Of a DNA stretch of 64,000 nucleotides, positions 54,521 through 63,359 are shown piece after piece. The position numbers were made by a program, and so were the translations under genes. Within the stretch, counting starts at the first letter, position 1. Each line of letters opens with the position of its first letter. The notes under the pieces are model-generated. The model was not told where the DNA came from, ran no database searches, and saw only the letters and a list, made by a program, of their open reading frames with translations. Location: contig NZ_CP061287.1 of the NCBI RefSeq assembly GCF_018687275.1, positions 186,001-250,000 of the forward strand. The letters run 5' to 3'. Source of the stretch: Polynucleobacter sp. MWH-Aus1W21 (GTDB lineage: Bacteria; Pseudomonadota; Gammaproteobacteria; Burkholderiales; Burkholderiaceae).

Positions 54521-55993
54521 CTAAGCGATTTTTTTCACAACGCTATAGCGCACTAGTGTCTTTTTACGCGCTTCATCATGATCCACTATTGGCAGTGGAT
54601 AATTTCTTCCGAGGCTGATGCCTGCTGCCTCTAGCTCGATGTGGCCAGCCTTCCAGGGCGCATGAATCGACTTCTTAGACAGCTTTTCCAGTTGTGGAAG
54701 ATAGCGTTTGATGAACTTGCCTTCCGAGTCAAACTTTTCTGACTGAGTAATGGGGTTAAAGATGCGGAAGTAGGGTTGGGCATCACACCCAGATGAGGAG
54801 GCCCATTGCCAGCCGCCGTTATTGGAAGAAAGTTCAAAGTCGTTAAGGTGTTCGGCAAAATAGGCCTCACCCCAGCGCCAATCGATTCCTAAATCTTTTG
54901 TTAAAAAACTTGCTACAACCATACGTAGTCGATTGTGCATGTAGCCACTTTGGTTAAGTTGATGCATTGCTGCATCAACAAGTGGGTAACCAGTCTTGCC
55001 TTCGCACCAAGCGGTAAATAATTTCTTGGCAGTGGCGCCACTCTCCCACGCAATATTGTCGTAGTCGGGCTTAAACGATGCGCCTTTAGCGAGGCGCGGA
55101 TGATTGGCCAGAATCATGAAATAAAAATCACGCCAAATTAATTCGCTTAACCAAATGGTAGCGCCCATACTGCCGGCCAACATGCGACGATGGGCTTCTC
55201 GTACTAAACCTCGAATCGATAGCATGCCAAAACGTAAGTGGGTTGATAGATAGCTCACACCTTTAATTGCAGGAAAGTCTCTGCCAATTTGGTACTGATC
55301 AATACGAGAGAGGAAGTCCTCTAAGAAAGTTTGACCGCCCTCTGAGCCAGGCGGCAAGTAGCTCTCAATGCCAGTAGGGCAAAAGCCCATGGACTCTAGA
55401 GAGGGCAATGGCTGGCTTAAATTTTTAGGTATAGCTGCAAGTTGTCCCGGCTTTGGATTGCATTCGTAAGCAGCAAGATCTTTTTCTTGAAGTGTTTTCA
55501 GCCAATTATTTTTGTATGGTGTAAAGATAGAAAATACAGTATTGGAATTGGTTAGAATTTCTTTCTTCTCAAAAATTACCTGATCTTTAAAGCTTTCAAA
55601 TCCAATGCCTAATGTATCCAAGCTATTTTTTACTTGATCATCGCGTGCAATTGCAGATGGCTCGTAATCGTGATTGGTAAAGACTGTAGCAACGCCAAGA
55701 TCTTTAGCAATTTGGGGAATGCAGTCTGTAGGTTTGCCAAAACAAACAATGAGTCCGCCACCTTGTATTTTTAGCTGATCATCAATTTGTTTAATACCTT
55801 GCCAAATAAAATCCACTCGGCGATCGTGCTTAAGCCCTTTGGCATCAAGCTCACCCTCGAGCAGTGGTTTAAGAATTTCAATATCAAAGACAAAGGTAAG
55901 CCAAACCTGCCCACTTTCAGTGAGGGCGTGATGTAGGGCGGCATTGTCATAAAGACGGAGATCGCGGCGTAGCCAAACTAGTGCTTTTTGCAT
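54521..55993 (-). CDS. phrB: Deoxyribodipyrimidine photolyase
   Basis: The 490-residue flavoprotein repairs UV cyclobutane pyrimidine dimers with blue light. The N-terminal antenna domain begins LVWLRRDLRLYDNAAL. The FAD-binding domain holds STHLRFGMLSIR, SELIWRDFYFMILA, GKTGYPLVDAAMHQLNQSGY, MHNRLRMVVASFLTKDLG and WRWGEAYFAEHLNDFE. The tryptophan-rich electron-transfer region is present (NNGGWQWASSSGCDAQPYFR), so a repair enzyme is more likely than a cryptochrome. This fits a sunlit surface-water organism. Confidence 0.93.
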   Translation of the reverse strand: MQKALVWLRRDLRLYDNAALHHALTESGQVWLTFVFDIEILKPLLEGELDAKGLKHDRRVDFIWQGIKQIDDQLKIQGGGLIVCFGKPTDCIPQIAKDLGVATVFTNHDYEPSAIARDDQVKNSLDTLGIGFESFKDQVIFEKKEILTNSNTVFSIFTPYKNNWLKTLQEKDLAAYECNPKPGQLAAIPKNLSQPLPSLESMGFCPTGIESYLPPGSEGGQTFLEDFLSRIDQYQIGRDFPAIKGVSYLSTHLRFGMLSIRGLVREAHRRMLAGSMGATIWLSELIWRDFYFMILANHPRLAKGASFKPDYDNIAWESGATAKKLFTAWCEGKTGYPLVDAAMHQLNQSGYMHNRLRMVVASFLTKDLGIDWRWGEAYFAEHLNDFELSSNNGGWQWASSSGCDAQPYFRIFNPITQSEKFDSEGKFIKRYLPQLEKLSKKSIHAPWKAGHIELEAAGISLGRNYPLPIVDHDEARKKTLVRYSVVKKIA

Positions 55994-56062
55994 AGCCCCT
56001 ATCTTATGGTTTATTGGTAAAAAGCGCTTGATTACGGGCCAATTTCGGTAAAATGTCCCTAT

Positions 56063-56707
56063 ATGTCTACGGCCAAAAAAGCACCCCCTGCTTCAGACTT
56101 AGCATCTATGCCGGATTCATCTATTTCTTTCTCTGCCAATCACCTTGCCAATCAGCTCTTGGTTGCGATGCCAGGCATGGTGGATCCTAATTTTGCTGGC
56201 TCTGTAATTTATCTCTTTGAGCATACCGAAAGAGGTGCAATGGGCTTGGTTGTGAATAGGCCAACCGAGGTTAATTTATGTACTCTTTTTGACAAAATTG
56301 ATCTCAAATTAGAAATTGCTCCGTTGTTAGATCAACCGGTCTACTTTGGTGGTCCTGTGCAAGTAGAGCGCGGGTTTGTTTTGCATGAATCCAACCCCAA
56401 CCTGTCTTATAGCTCCTCATTGATTATTCCTGGAGGTCTAACCATGACCACCTCTAAAGATGTGTTGGAGGCGGTAGCTGGAGGCACTGGACCACAACAG
56501 TTTTTGATGACCTTGGGTTATGCGGGTTGGGGCGCTGGCCAGCTCGAAGAAGAAATCACACTCAACGGCTGGATCAACGTTCCGCTGAATCGTGAGCGAA
56601 TGATGGACATCATCTTTAATACTCCCTCAAGCCAACGCTACCAAAAGGCTATGAATCATTTGGGCTTTGATCCATCTGATCTTTCAGGAGAGGCGGGGCA
56701 TGCTTAA
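56063..56707 (+). CDS. YqgE/AlgH family protein
   Basis: The 214-residue protein matches UPF0301: LLVAMPGMVDPNFAGSVIYLFEHTERGAMGLVVNRPTE and LDQPVYFGGPVQVERGFVLH, then GYAGWGAGQLEEEI. The function is not firmly known. The start could also be the ATG at 56108; no ribosome-binding site is clear at either. ruvX starts inside its 3' end, the conserved yqgE-ruvX arrangement. Confidence 0.88.
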   Translation: MSTAKKAPPASDLASMPDSSISFSANHLANQLLVAMPGMVDPNFAGSVIYLFEHTERGAMGLVVNRPTEVNLCTLFDKIDLKLEIAPLLDQPVYFGGPVQVERGFVLHESNPNLSYSSSLIIPGGLTMTTSKDVLEAVAGGTGPQQFLMTLGYAGWGAGQLEEEITLNGWINVPLNRERMMDIIFNTPSSQRYQKAMNHLGFDPSDLSGEAGHA

Positions 56708-57131
56708 GTCTAGTGCCTCAAATGCGCCCATGACGGTGATGGCATTTGACTATGGAACACGCCGTGTAGGTGTTGCAGTAGGTAATACGGTAACGAGGGC
56801 AGGTGAACCCTTAAAAACTATTGCAGCTCCAAGTGCCGATGTCTTGTTTAGAGATATAGAAATGCTCCTGGCAGAGTGGCAGCCCAATCAGTTGGTAATA
56901 GGTAGGCCCACCCATCCAGATGGCGTACCCCATGAGATGACTGTCAAGGCAGTCCGCTTTGGTAACCAATTACATGGCCGCTTTCAGTTGCCGGTAGCTT
57001 GGGTGGATGAGCGCTACACTTCAGCAGTTTTGGAGGGTGGCGCCCAGATGCGGGACAATCTAGATGCGCATTCGGCAGCCCTTATTCTGGAGCAATATTT
57101 TTTAGAGTTAGATGCTAGGGTCGCCGATTAA
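56700..57131 (+). CDS. ruvX: Holliday junction resolvase-like protein YqgF (RuvX)
   Basis: The 143-residue RNase-H-fold protein shows FDYGTRRVGVAVG with the first catalytic Asp, VIGRPTHPDG, WVDERYTSAVLE with Glu and DAHSAALILEQYF with the last Asp. It is involved in 16S rRNA 5' end maturation and earlier was proposed as a resolvase. The ATG at 56700 overlaps yqgE by 8 bases; a start at 56667 would lengthen the overlap. Confidence 0.92.
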   Translation: MLKSSASNAPMTVMAFDYGTRRVGVAVGNTVTRAGEPLKTIAAPSADVLFRDIEMLLAEWQPNQLVIGRPTHPDGVPHEMTVKAVRFGNQLHGRFQLPVAWVDERYTSAVLEGGAQMRDNLDAHSAALILEQYFLELDARVAD

Positions 57132-57163
57132 AAAGGCAGTTTCGATACAGTTTGGATTAAAGA

Positions 57164-57664
57164 ATGAATGCAGAACAGTTATACGAAAAATTACTAGCAA
57201 AACTTCGCGAGCTTAAACAAGTGAGCTCGTTTGAGCTGGTTGGACTTGCAATGGGGGGAGCATGGATTGCTGAGCGTCTAGCCAAAGATCTAGCCTTGCC
57301 GCACTATGGGGTCATTAATGTGGCTTTTCATCGAGATGATTACGCTGAGAAGGGCATGACAGCACTTCGTACTGCTAGGACGATGACAACAAATCTGCCA
57401 TTTGATGTGAATGGCGCTAATGTGATGTTGATTGATGATGTTCTATTGACCGGCAGAACTGTCAGGGCTGCGTTAAATGAGTTATTTGATTTTGGTAGAC
57501 CAGCACAAGTCGAGTTGATGGTGTTGGCTGATCGCGGTAACCGAGAGCTTCCAGTAAGTGCTAACTTTGCCGCTGAAATAATAAGCGTGCCAGACCATCA
57601 AATTTTGGCTTTAGAGAAAGATGCGGCTGGTAAGTTTAGTTTCGTAATAGAGGAGCGCGAGTAA
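57164..57664 (+). CDS. pyrR: PyrR-type uracil phosphoribosyltransferase
   Basis: The 166-residue protein has the PRPP-binding motif VMLIDDVLLTGRTVRAALNEL (residues about 87-107) and a PyrR-like C-terminal loop (VELMVLADRGNRELPVSANFAAE). In Gram-positive bacteria PyrR also controls pyr attenuation; in proteobacteria it is next to pyrB and its regulatory role is less clear. No obvious pyr attenuator is seen in front of it. pyrB overlaps its stop by one base. Confidence 0.92.
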   Translation: MNAEQLYEKLLAKLRELKQVSSFELVGLAMGGAWIAERLAKDLALPHYGVINVAFHRDDYAEKGMTALRTARTMTTNLPFDVNGANVMLIDDVLLTGRTVRAALNELFDFGRPAQVELMVLADRGNRELPVSANFAAEIISVPDHQILALEKDAAGKFSFVIEERE

Positions 57665-58632
57665 TGAGTTCGATATTTAAACCAGTCAACCAATTTAATG
57701 CTGCGGGTGAACTCACGCATCTTCTTACTCTAGAAGGTCTGCCTAAAGAGCAAATCGTTCATATCCTAGATACTGCTCAGCAGTTTGTGAGCGTTACCGA
57801 TCCATCGCGTGAAGTAAAGAAAGTTCCCCTGCTGAGAGGTAAGAGTGTATTTAATCTTTTCTTCGAAAACTCTACACGTACAAGAACGACTTTTGAAATT
57901 GCTGCAAAGCGTTTATCGGCAGATGTGATTAACTTAGATATTTCTACATCATCTACTGCTAAAGGCGAAAGCCTACTCGACACCATCGATAACTTGGTGG
58001 CAATGCAGGCGGATATTTTTGTCGTGCGTCATGGGGTATCTAGAGCTCCCATTGAAATAGCCAATCATGTGCCAGCTCATGTGCATGTGGTTAATGCTGG
58101 TGATGGCAGTCATCAGCATCCAACTCAAGGCTTGCTAGATATGTATACGATGCGTCATTTCAAGCAAAGTTTTAAAGGTTTGAAAGTCGCGATTGTGGGC
58201 GACATTGTGCATAGTCGTGTAGCGAAGTCCAATATTCATGCATTAACGACTTTGGGTTGTGAGGATATCCGCGCCATTGGTCCAGAGAGTCTCTTGCCAA
58301 GTAATTTAGATATGTTGGGTGTCAAAGTCTTCCATAGTATGGAAGAGGGGCTGAAAGACGTAGATGTTGTCATGACATTACGCATTCAAAAGGAGCGCAT
58401 GGAAGTTGGCCAGGTTCCTGAGGGCGACGCATTCTTTAAGCAGTACGGCTTAACGCCAGTTCGTTTAGCTTTGGCCAAACCTGATGCTATTGTGATGCAC
58501 CCCGGCCCTATGAACCGCGGAGTGGAGATTGATTCGGTGGTCGCAGATGGCCCACAGTCAGTCATCTTGAATCAGGTTACTTTTGGTATCGCAGTACGTA
58601 TGGCCGTCATGTCGATCGTAGCTGGAAATTAA
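57664..58632 (+). CDS. pyrB: Aspartate carbamoyltransferase, catalytic chain
   Basis: The 322-residue enzyme joins carbamoyl phosphate and aspartate in pyrimidine synthesis. The signature FFENSTRTRTTFEIAAKRL, DGSHQHPTQGLLDMYT, MTLRIQKERM and VMHPGPMNRGVEID are complete. Gram-negative relatives often have a pyrC-like gene directly after it; here a glycosyltransferase gene starts 6 bases later instead. Confidence 0.96.
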   Translation: MSSIFKPVNQFNAAGELTHLLTLEGLPKEQIVHILDTAQQFVSVTDPSREVKKVPLLRGKSVFNLFFENSTRTRTTFEIAAKRLSADVINLDISTSSTAKGESLLDTIDNLVAMQADIFVVRHGVSRAPIEIANHVPAHVHVVNAGDGSHQHPTQGLLDMYTMRHFKQSFKGLKVAIVGDIVHSRVAKSNIHALTTLGCEDIRAIGPESLLPSNLDMLGVKVFHSMEEGLKDVDVVMTLRIQKERMEVGQVPEGDAFFKQYGLTPVRLALAKPDAIVMHPGPMNRGVEIDSVVADGPQSVILNQVTFGIAVRMAVMSIVAGN

Positions 58633-58638
58633 CCAAAT

Positions 58639-59967
58639 ATGTCGACAGGTAAACGTTGGCTTATCCTATCCCATGGATTCAATATGGATGGCCGCGCTGC
58701 AAGTTTAACGATCACCGATAAAATTCCCTATTTACTAGATGCTGGCATTCAACCTATTGTGTTTAGTGCCATAACGGGGATTAAGGACGAGCGCTTTCCG
58801 CATCACCAATTTTTAGCCTGGGGTCCATCTGGCTTTCGTTTTGATTTTCGTCATTGGGTAGCTAATAAATATGGGCGTGGCTTGTTTTATAAAGTCACTA
58901 CTAGAACAGTATCTTTGTTGTTGACGCCTTTTATTGCAATTGAAAAGCTATGTTTAGGCTATTCAAGTCAATGGTCTTGGGCGTTGCCAGCTTACATCCA
59001 TGGCCGCCGATTAATTAAATCTGGCAAAGTCGATGTAGTGTATTCAACCGGTGGAGCTTGGTCGGCGCATTTAGCAGGCCTATGGTTAAAAAAATCTACC
59101 GGCATTGAATTGCTTTCTGAAATTCACGACCCCTTAGTGATTCGCAAGAGTCCTGAAGACCAGGGGTTAGCAAAACCGAGTAATCGTGATGCTGCTTTTC
59201 GTCAGAAGTTAGAGGCTAATTTGTGCGCGCATGCAGATCACCTCTGGTGGTTTACTGAAGGCGCTATGCATTACGCTAAGGTTCGCAACCCCAATCTCAA
59301 CACCCCAGAAAATGCGCATGGATTTGTGGTGATGCCTGGTGCACAACCACCGAGCCAATCAAATTTTGCAACTGAGCATCAATACGCTGAGCACCTCAAT
59401 CTTTGTCACTTTGGTTCTTTGGCAAAAGATCGTTCTCTATCGGTCATCTTGGGCGCACTCAATACATTACTACAAAAGCATCCTGAAGCGCGCACAAGTA
59501 TTCGTATTCATGCTTATGGCGCTCCTTTAGATTCATTAACGATCCAGGCGATTGAACGTTTTGGGTTTGATGATCTTGTTATTGCACATGGTCGCTTAGA
59601 GAAAGATTCCGCTTTAGGTAAATCCGGCAGAGAGCGTGTGATTGAAAAAATGCAGCAGGCGGACGTACTAATATTGCTTCATGGGTTGGGTGAGGAGTGT
59701 GCGGAATATATACCATCCAAGCTTTATGACTATCTGTGGGCTGGACGACCAATTTGGGCTATTACTCATCGTAATCCGCAATTAAACGAAATTTTGAGCG
59801 ATAGAAATGCCTATTTAAGTGCTAGCTGCAATGATGCTGGGATTTTGCTTTCGCTGGAAAAAATTTGGCGTGACTGGCAAAAGAAACGCCTAAACCCAGT
59901 TGCCGGCACATCAATTGGTGTACAGCAAGCCGTAGAGGCAATCCTGGCTCAAATCGAGTTAAGATAG
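58639..59967 (+). CDS. Glycosyltransferase (GT-B, family 4-like)
   Basis: The 442-residue cytosolic protein has a GT-B layout: an N-terminal acceptor-binding half (LILSHGFNMDGRAASLTITD, VVYSTGGAWSAHLAGLW) and a C-terminal nucleotide-sugar half with LCHFGSLAKDRSLSVILGAL and the donor-site motif EECAEYIPSKLYDYLWAGRPIW. The sugar and the acceptor are unknown. It begins the polysaccharide-related stretch and abuts pyrB with a 6-base gap. Confidence 0.75.
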   Translation: MSTGKRWLILSHGFNMDGRAASLTITDKIPYLLDAGIQPIVFSAITGIKDERFPHHQFLAWGPSGFRFDFRHWVANKYGRGLFYKVTTRTVSLLLTPFIAIEKLCLGYSSQWSWALPAYIHGRRLIKSGKVDVVYSTGGAWSAHLAGLWLKKSTGIELLSEIHDPLVIRKSPEDQGLAKPSNRDAAFRQKLEANLCAHADHLWWFTEGAMHYAKVRNPNLNTPENAHGFVVMPGAQPPSQSNFATEHQYAEHLNLCHFGSLAKDRSLSVILGALNTLLQKHPEARTSIRIHAYGAPLDSLTIQAIERFGFDDLVIAHGRLEKDSALGKSGRERVIEKMQQADVLILLHGLGEECAEYIPSKLYDYLWAGRPIWAITHRNPQLNEILSDRNAYLSASCNDAGILLSLEKIWRDWQKKRLNPVAGTSIGVQQAVEAILAQIELR

Positions 59968-60000
59968 ATTTCTATTCGAGGCATTTTCAGCCCCCCAAAA

Positions 60001-60029
60001 TTGGCGTGACTATCACCATCAGATATATA
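60001..60029 (+). promoter_or_regulatory. Possible promoter for the Wzz-like gene
   Basis: TTGGCG (60001-60006) and TATATA (60024-60029) are 17 bases apart, each 4 of 6 matches. The AT-rich gap of 134 bases before the ATG at 60102 is the first sizeable intergenic space in this direction. Weak match by eye. Confidence 0.3.
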
Positions 60030-60101
60030 GTTAAAATTATTCAATATTGATTGATGCGTGATCGCACTTAGTGCTTTAGATGTTAAAAATGGAAAAAATT
60101 C

Positions 60102-60905
60102 ATGAATGATACAAATGTTGGATATGAAATTGGTCTAGCTGATATATATATATTCGTAAAGAAATTTTGGCATATTTTATTGATCGGAACTTTTTTGGGC
60201 TTATTGGCGTCCATCGTCTATCTCATTATTTCTCCAAAAGAATATGAGGCCATAAGTCAGTTACAAGTTGCGCAATTAGTAACGAATAAAAATAAAGAAG
60301 GCGAAGCTTCAATTATTAATGTTGAAAATCCTGCGATTCTTAGCAATAGACTCAAGTCTCCAATCACTTATTCTGAAACAGTCTTGAATGTTTGTGGACT
60401 ATCTGGACAGCCTTTAAGCTTGGCAGCGGCTGTAAATTCGAATATCCCAAAGGGTGCAACTAATACATTGGAAATCAGGCTTAGGGCCAAATCTGAAAGC
60501 TTGGCAATTACATGTTTGGCTGAAATTTTTACAATGGTGCAAGCGCAAGAGATTGAGCTGGTTCAGCCGTATATTCAAGAAATGAATGACCAAATTGATG
60601 GTATTAATAAGCGAATTCAAATTAATCAAGCCATTCTTGAAAAATCTGCGCAGTTACCTCTTGGATCGTGGAGTTATTTCTTTAATCTCGATGACATTCG
60701 GCGCTTATACGGCGAGCGAGATAATCTCAAGAACGTGATCAATCTTACGAACGTATATAAGGCAAAGCTTTTGATTCCGCCTTATACCTTGGCTAAGCCT
60801 GTGGCCCCAAATATCAATAAAAGTCTTTTAGTGGGACTTATTGCAGGCCTTGGGATAGCAATCCTTTATGTATTATTTTCTTTAAGGACCAAAAGGGGCG
60901 CTTAG
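60102..60905 (+). CDS. Wzz-type polysaccharide chain-length regulator
   Basis: The 267-residue inner-membrane protein has two membrane helices (about residues 24-46 and 238-260) flanking a periplasmic coiled region, the Wzz/PCP layout. Near the second helix is a proline-containing segment (PPYTLAKPVAPN), and the N-terminal cytosolic part is short. Wzz sets O-antigen or exopolysaccharide chain length. It is short compared with the roughly 320 residues common for Wzz, and has no kinase domain. It converges with manC, leaving 8 bases. Confidence 0.78.
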   Translation: MNDTNVGYEIGLADIYIFVKKFWHILLIGTFLGLLASIVYLIISPKEYEAISQLQVAQLVTNKNKEGEASIINVENPAILSNRLKSPITYSETVLNVCGLSGQPLSLAAAVNSNIPKGATNTLEIRLRAKSESLAITCLAEIFTMVQAQEIELVQPYIQEMNDQIDGINKRIQINQAILEKSAQLPLGSWSYFFNLDDIRRLYGERDNLKNVINLTNVYKAKLLIPPYTLAKPVAPNINKSLLVGLIAGLGIAILYVLFSLRTKRGA

Positions 60906-60913
60906 TTATTTGA

Positions 60914-62350
60914 TTAAAGGCGACCATACTGGTCGTCAAATCTAATGATGTCATCCTCTCCCAAGTATTCACCTACTTGAGCCTCAATAATTACAAGGGG
61001 AATATCGCCTAAGTTTGTGAGGCGATGTTGGGTTTTTTTGGGGATGTAGGTGGATTCATTAGCATTCAAATGAAGCACCTTATCGCCATTAATAATTTCT
61101 GCTTTCCCAGAAATTACCACCCAATGTTCGTTACGGTGATGGTGCATTTGAAGTGATAGCTTGCCGCCAGGTTGAACGACGATCCGTTTGATTTTGTAGT
61201 CTGGCCCTTCCTCAATGACGGTATAGGTTCCCCAAGGTCGATGGACCGTGCTGTGATAGGTAGCGCGCTCATCTTGTACTTTGTTTAGTAGATCAACAAC
61301 TTTTTTAACAGATTGCGAGTGCCCTTTGGCGCTAATGAGTAGGGCATCGGGTGTATCAACGATGATAAGGTTATCTAGACCAACTGCAGCAATGAGCCGT
61401 TCTCTGCCAAATACAAAGTTATTGCTCGAATCTATAAAAATGGCCTTTCCTTGCGTCGCATTGCCAAATTCATCTTGAGGGAAATGTTTTGCCATGGCAT
61501 CCCATGATCCAACATCATCCCAATCGAAACTGGCATTTACTGAAACTACATTCGATGCTTTTTCCATGATTGCATAGTCTAGTGAAATATCGTCTATCAA
61601 GGCCATGGTATTTTTATCAAGCGCTAGAGAGTTTTCTTTGCTAACCTCAGAACCGCTTGCTTGCCAGCATTCTTTTACTTGGTTTAGTAGGTTTGGTGCA
61701 ATTTGATTGGCGGCCTGTAAGAGCGCTTTTGGAGTAAAGCAAAACATCCCCGAATTCCAGTGAAAATTACCTGCCGAAACGTATTGCTCTGCTATGGTCA
61801 GCGCCGGCTTTTCAACAAACTGTTCAACTACTCGACCTTCTGATTTGGAAGGCGTAAGAGCAACTCCGCCGAGCTTAAGATATCCATAACCGGTTTCTGG
61901 ATGTGTTGGGGGAATTCCAAAAGTAACCAAATTTCCTGATTTCGCAAAATCAACCGCCTTCGCGACTGCCATTTCAAAACCGATCTTATCTTGAATAACA
62001 TGATCCGCTGGAAGTACGAGCATAGGAATGTCACCGCGTCCTGCATCATTAGCTGCCATGGCTGCAAAAAGAACTGCTGGAGCAGTATTGCGTCGAAGTG
62101 GCTCAATGATTGTTAGGTTAGCCTCTTGTTGAGAGCTTTTTAGATCGGCTAAAACTTGGAATCCTAGACTTTCTGAAGTGACAACGCATAGCCAAGGGTT
62201 TTCAGATTTAATTCGGCTTGCAGTTTCACTTAAAAGAGATTGCTGGCTAGAGACCGGCATAAAAACTTTAGGACGGTTTTCACGAGAAACAGGCCAAAGA
62301 CGAGAGCCTGCGCCCCCACAAATAATTACCGTCGAAAAGTTTAATTTCAT
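60914..62350 (-). CDS. manC: Mannose-1-phosphate guanylyltransferase / mannose-6-phosphate isomerase
   Basis: The 478-residue bifunctional protein makes GDP-mannose. The N-terminal nucleotidyltransferase has CGGAGSRLWPVSRENRPKVFM and the GDP-mannose motifs FVEKPA and NSGMFCF. The C-terminal type II isomerase/cupin holds RPWGTYTVIEEGP, KIKRIVVQPGGKLSLQMHHHRNEHWVVISG and STYIPKKTQHRLTNLG. Its product feeds gmd and fcl, which lie upstream on the same strand. Confidence 0.94.
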   Translation of the reverse strand: MKLNFSTVIICGGAGSRLWPVSRENRPKVFMPVSSQQSLLSETASRIKSENPWLCVVTSESLGFQVLADLKSSQQEANLTIIEPLRRNTAPAVLFAAMAANDAGRGDIPMLVLPADHVIQDKIGFEMAVAKAVDFAKSGNLVTFGIPPTHPETGYGYLKLGGVALTPSKSEGRVVEQFVEKPALTIAEQYVSAGNFHWNSGMFCFTPKALLQAANQIAPNLLNQVKECWQASGSEVSKENSLALDKNTMALIDDISLDYAIMEKASNVVSVNASFDWDDVGSWDAMAKHFPQDEFGNATQGKAIFIDSSNNFVFGRERLIAAVGLDNLIIVDTPDALLISAKGHSQSVKKVVDLLNKVQDERATYHSTVHRPWGTYTVIEEGPDYKIKRIVVQPGGKLSLQMHHHRNEHWVVISGKAEIINGDKVLHLNANESTYIPKKTQHRLTNLGDIPLVIIEAQVGEYLGEDDIIRFDDQYGRL

Positions 62351-62373
62351 GCAGCAATTTTACCTAAAATAAA

Positions 62374-62399
62374 GGGGGCAGCTTACCCCCTAAGGGGGT
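62374..62399 (-). terminator. Alternative C5/G5 hairpins between fcl and manC
   Basis: On the minus strand, CCCCC (62398-62394), TTA, GGGGG (62390-62386), TAAGCTG, CCCCC (62378-62374), then TTTATTTT. The middle G run can pair with either C run. The second hairpin followed by T-rich sequence looks like a terminator, and the first would prevent it. It may be a weak terminator or attenuator in front of manC. Confidence 0.4.
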
Positions 62400-62414
62400 C
62401 TTGGAGAGGTTGAT

Positions 62415-63359
62415 CTAACTATAAAGACTTGGGGCGATATGTTGCAAGAACCAACTATAGGCATCTTGAATTCCAGGGCGAAGTGCAATTTCCGCTTTCC
62501 AGCCTAACTGATTGATTTTTTGAACATCCAATAGCTTTTGAGGTGTGCCGTCAGGTTTGGATGTATCAAATTGCAGTTGGCCCTTGAAGCCCACTACCGA
62601 GACCACCTCCTGTGCAAGCTCTTTGATAGTTAGATCGGACCCGCAACCGATATTAACAAAAGGGCCGTCATAGTTTTGCTCCATGAGCATTATCGATGCT
62701 CTAGCTAAATCGTCCACGTGCATAAATTCGCGGCGGGGGTTTCCGGATCCCCAAATAATTAATTGTGAATCATTGCGTATTTTTGCCTCATGAGCCTTCC
62801 GAATAAGTGCGGGCAGAACATGAGAGTTGTTTAGATCATAATTATCGCCGGGCCCATAAAGATTAGTCGGCATCAAGCTGATAAATTGAGTCCCATACTG
62901 TCTGTTATAGTTTTCACAAAGCTTGATACCGGCAATCTTTGCAAGCGCATATGGCTCGTTCGTTTGCTCAAGAGGGCCAGTCAGAAGATATTCCTCTTTA
63001 ATTGGCTGAGGGCAATTTCTTGGGTAAATGCAGCTCGATCCTAAGGAGGTCAACTGTTTGATCCCGGCTTGGTAGGCGCCGTGAATTAAGTTGCACTCAA
63101 TCATCAAGTTTTGATAAATAAAATCCGCCCGATAAATATTATTCGCTTGGATCCCGCCAACTTTGGCAGCGGCGATAAAAATATAATCCGGCTTCTCCAC
63201 ACTCAAAAATTCATTGACTGCCTCTTGATTGAGTAGGTCTAGTTCGTTGTGTGTACGCGTCAGTATATTTTGATACCCATTCGCGGCTAGAAGCCGTGTG
63301 ATCGCGCTCCCAACCATACCGCGATGACCGGCTACATATATTTTTGCTGCCTTATTCAT
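62415..63359 (-). CDS. fcl: GDP-L-fucose synthase
   Basis: The 314-residue short-chain dehydrogenase/epimerase converts GDP-4-keto-6-deoxymannose to GDP-L-fucose. It shows VAGHRGMVGSAITRLL (NADP site), GSSCIYPRNCPQPI with the catalytic Ser/Cys, and YALAKIAG with Tyr and Lys. It overlaps the gmd stop by 8 bases, so the two are coupled. Confidence 0.95.
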   Translation of the reverse strand: MNKAAKIYVAGHRGMVGSAITRLLAANGYQNILTRTHNELDLLNQEAVNEFLSVEKPDYIFIAAAKVGGIQANNIYRADFIYQNLMIECNLIHGAYQAGIKQLTSLGSSCIYPRNCPQPIKEEYLLTGPLEQTNEPYALAKIAGIKLCENYNRQYGTQFISLMPTNLYGPGDNYDLNNSHVLPALIRKAHEAKIRNDSQLIIWGSGNPRREFMHVDDLARASIMLMEQNYDGPFVNIGCGSDLTIKELAQEVVSVVGFKGQLQFDTSKPDGTPQKLLDVQKINQLGWKAEIALRPGIQDAYSWFLQHIAPSLYS

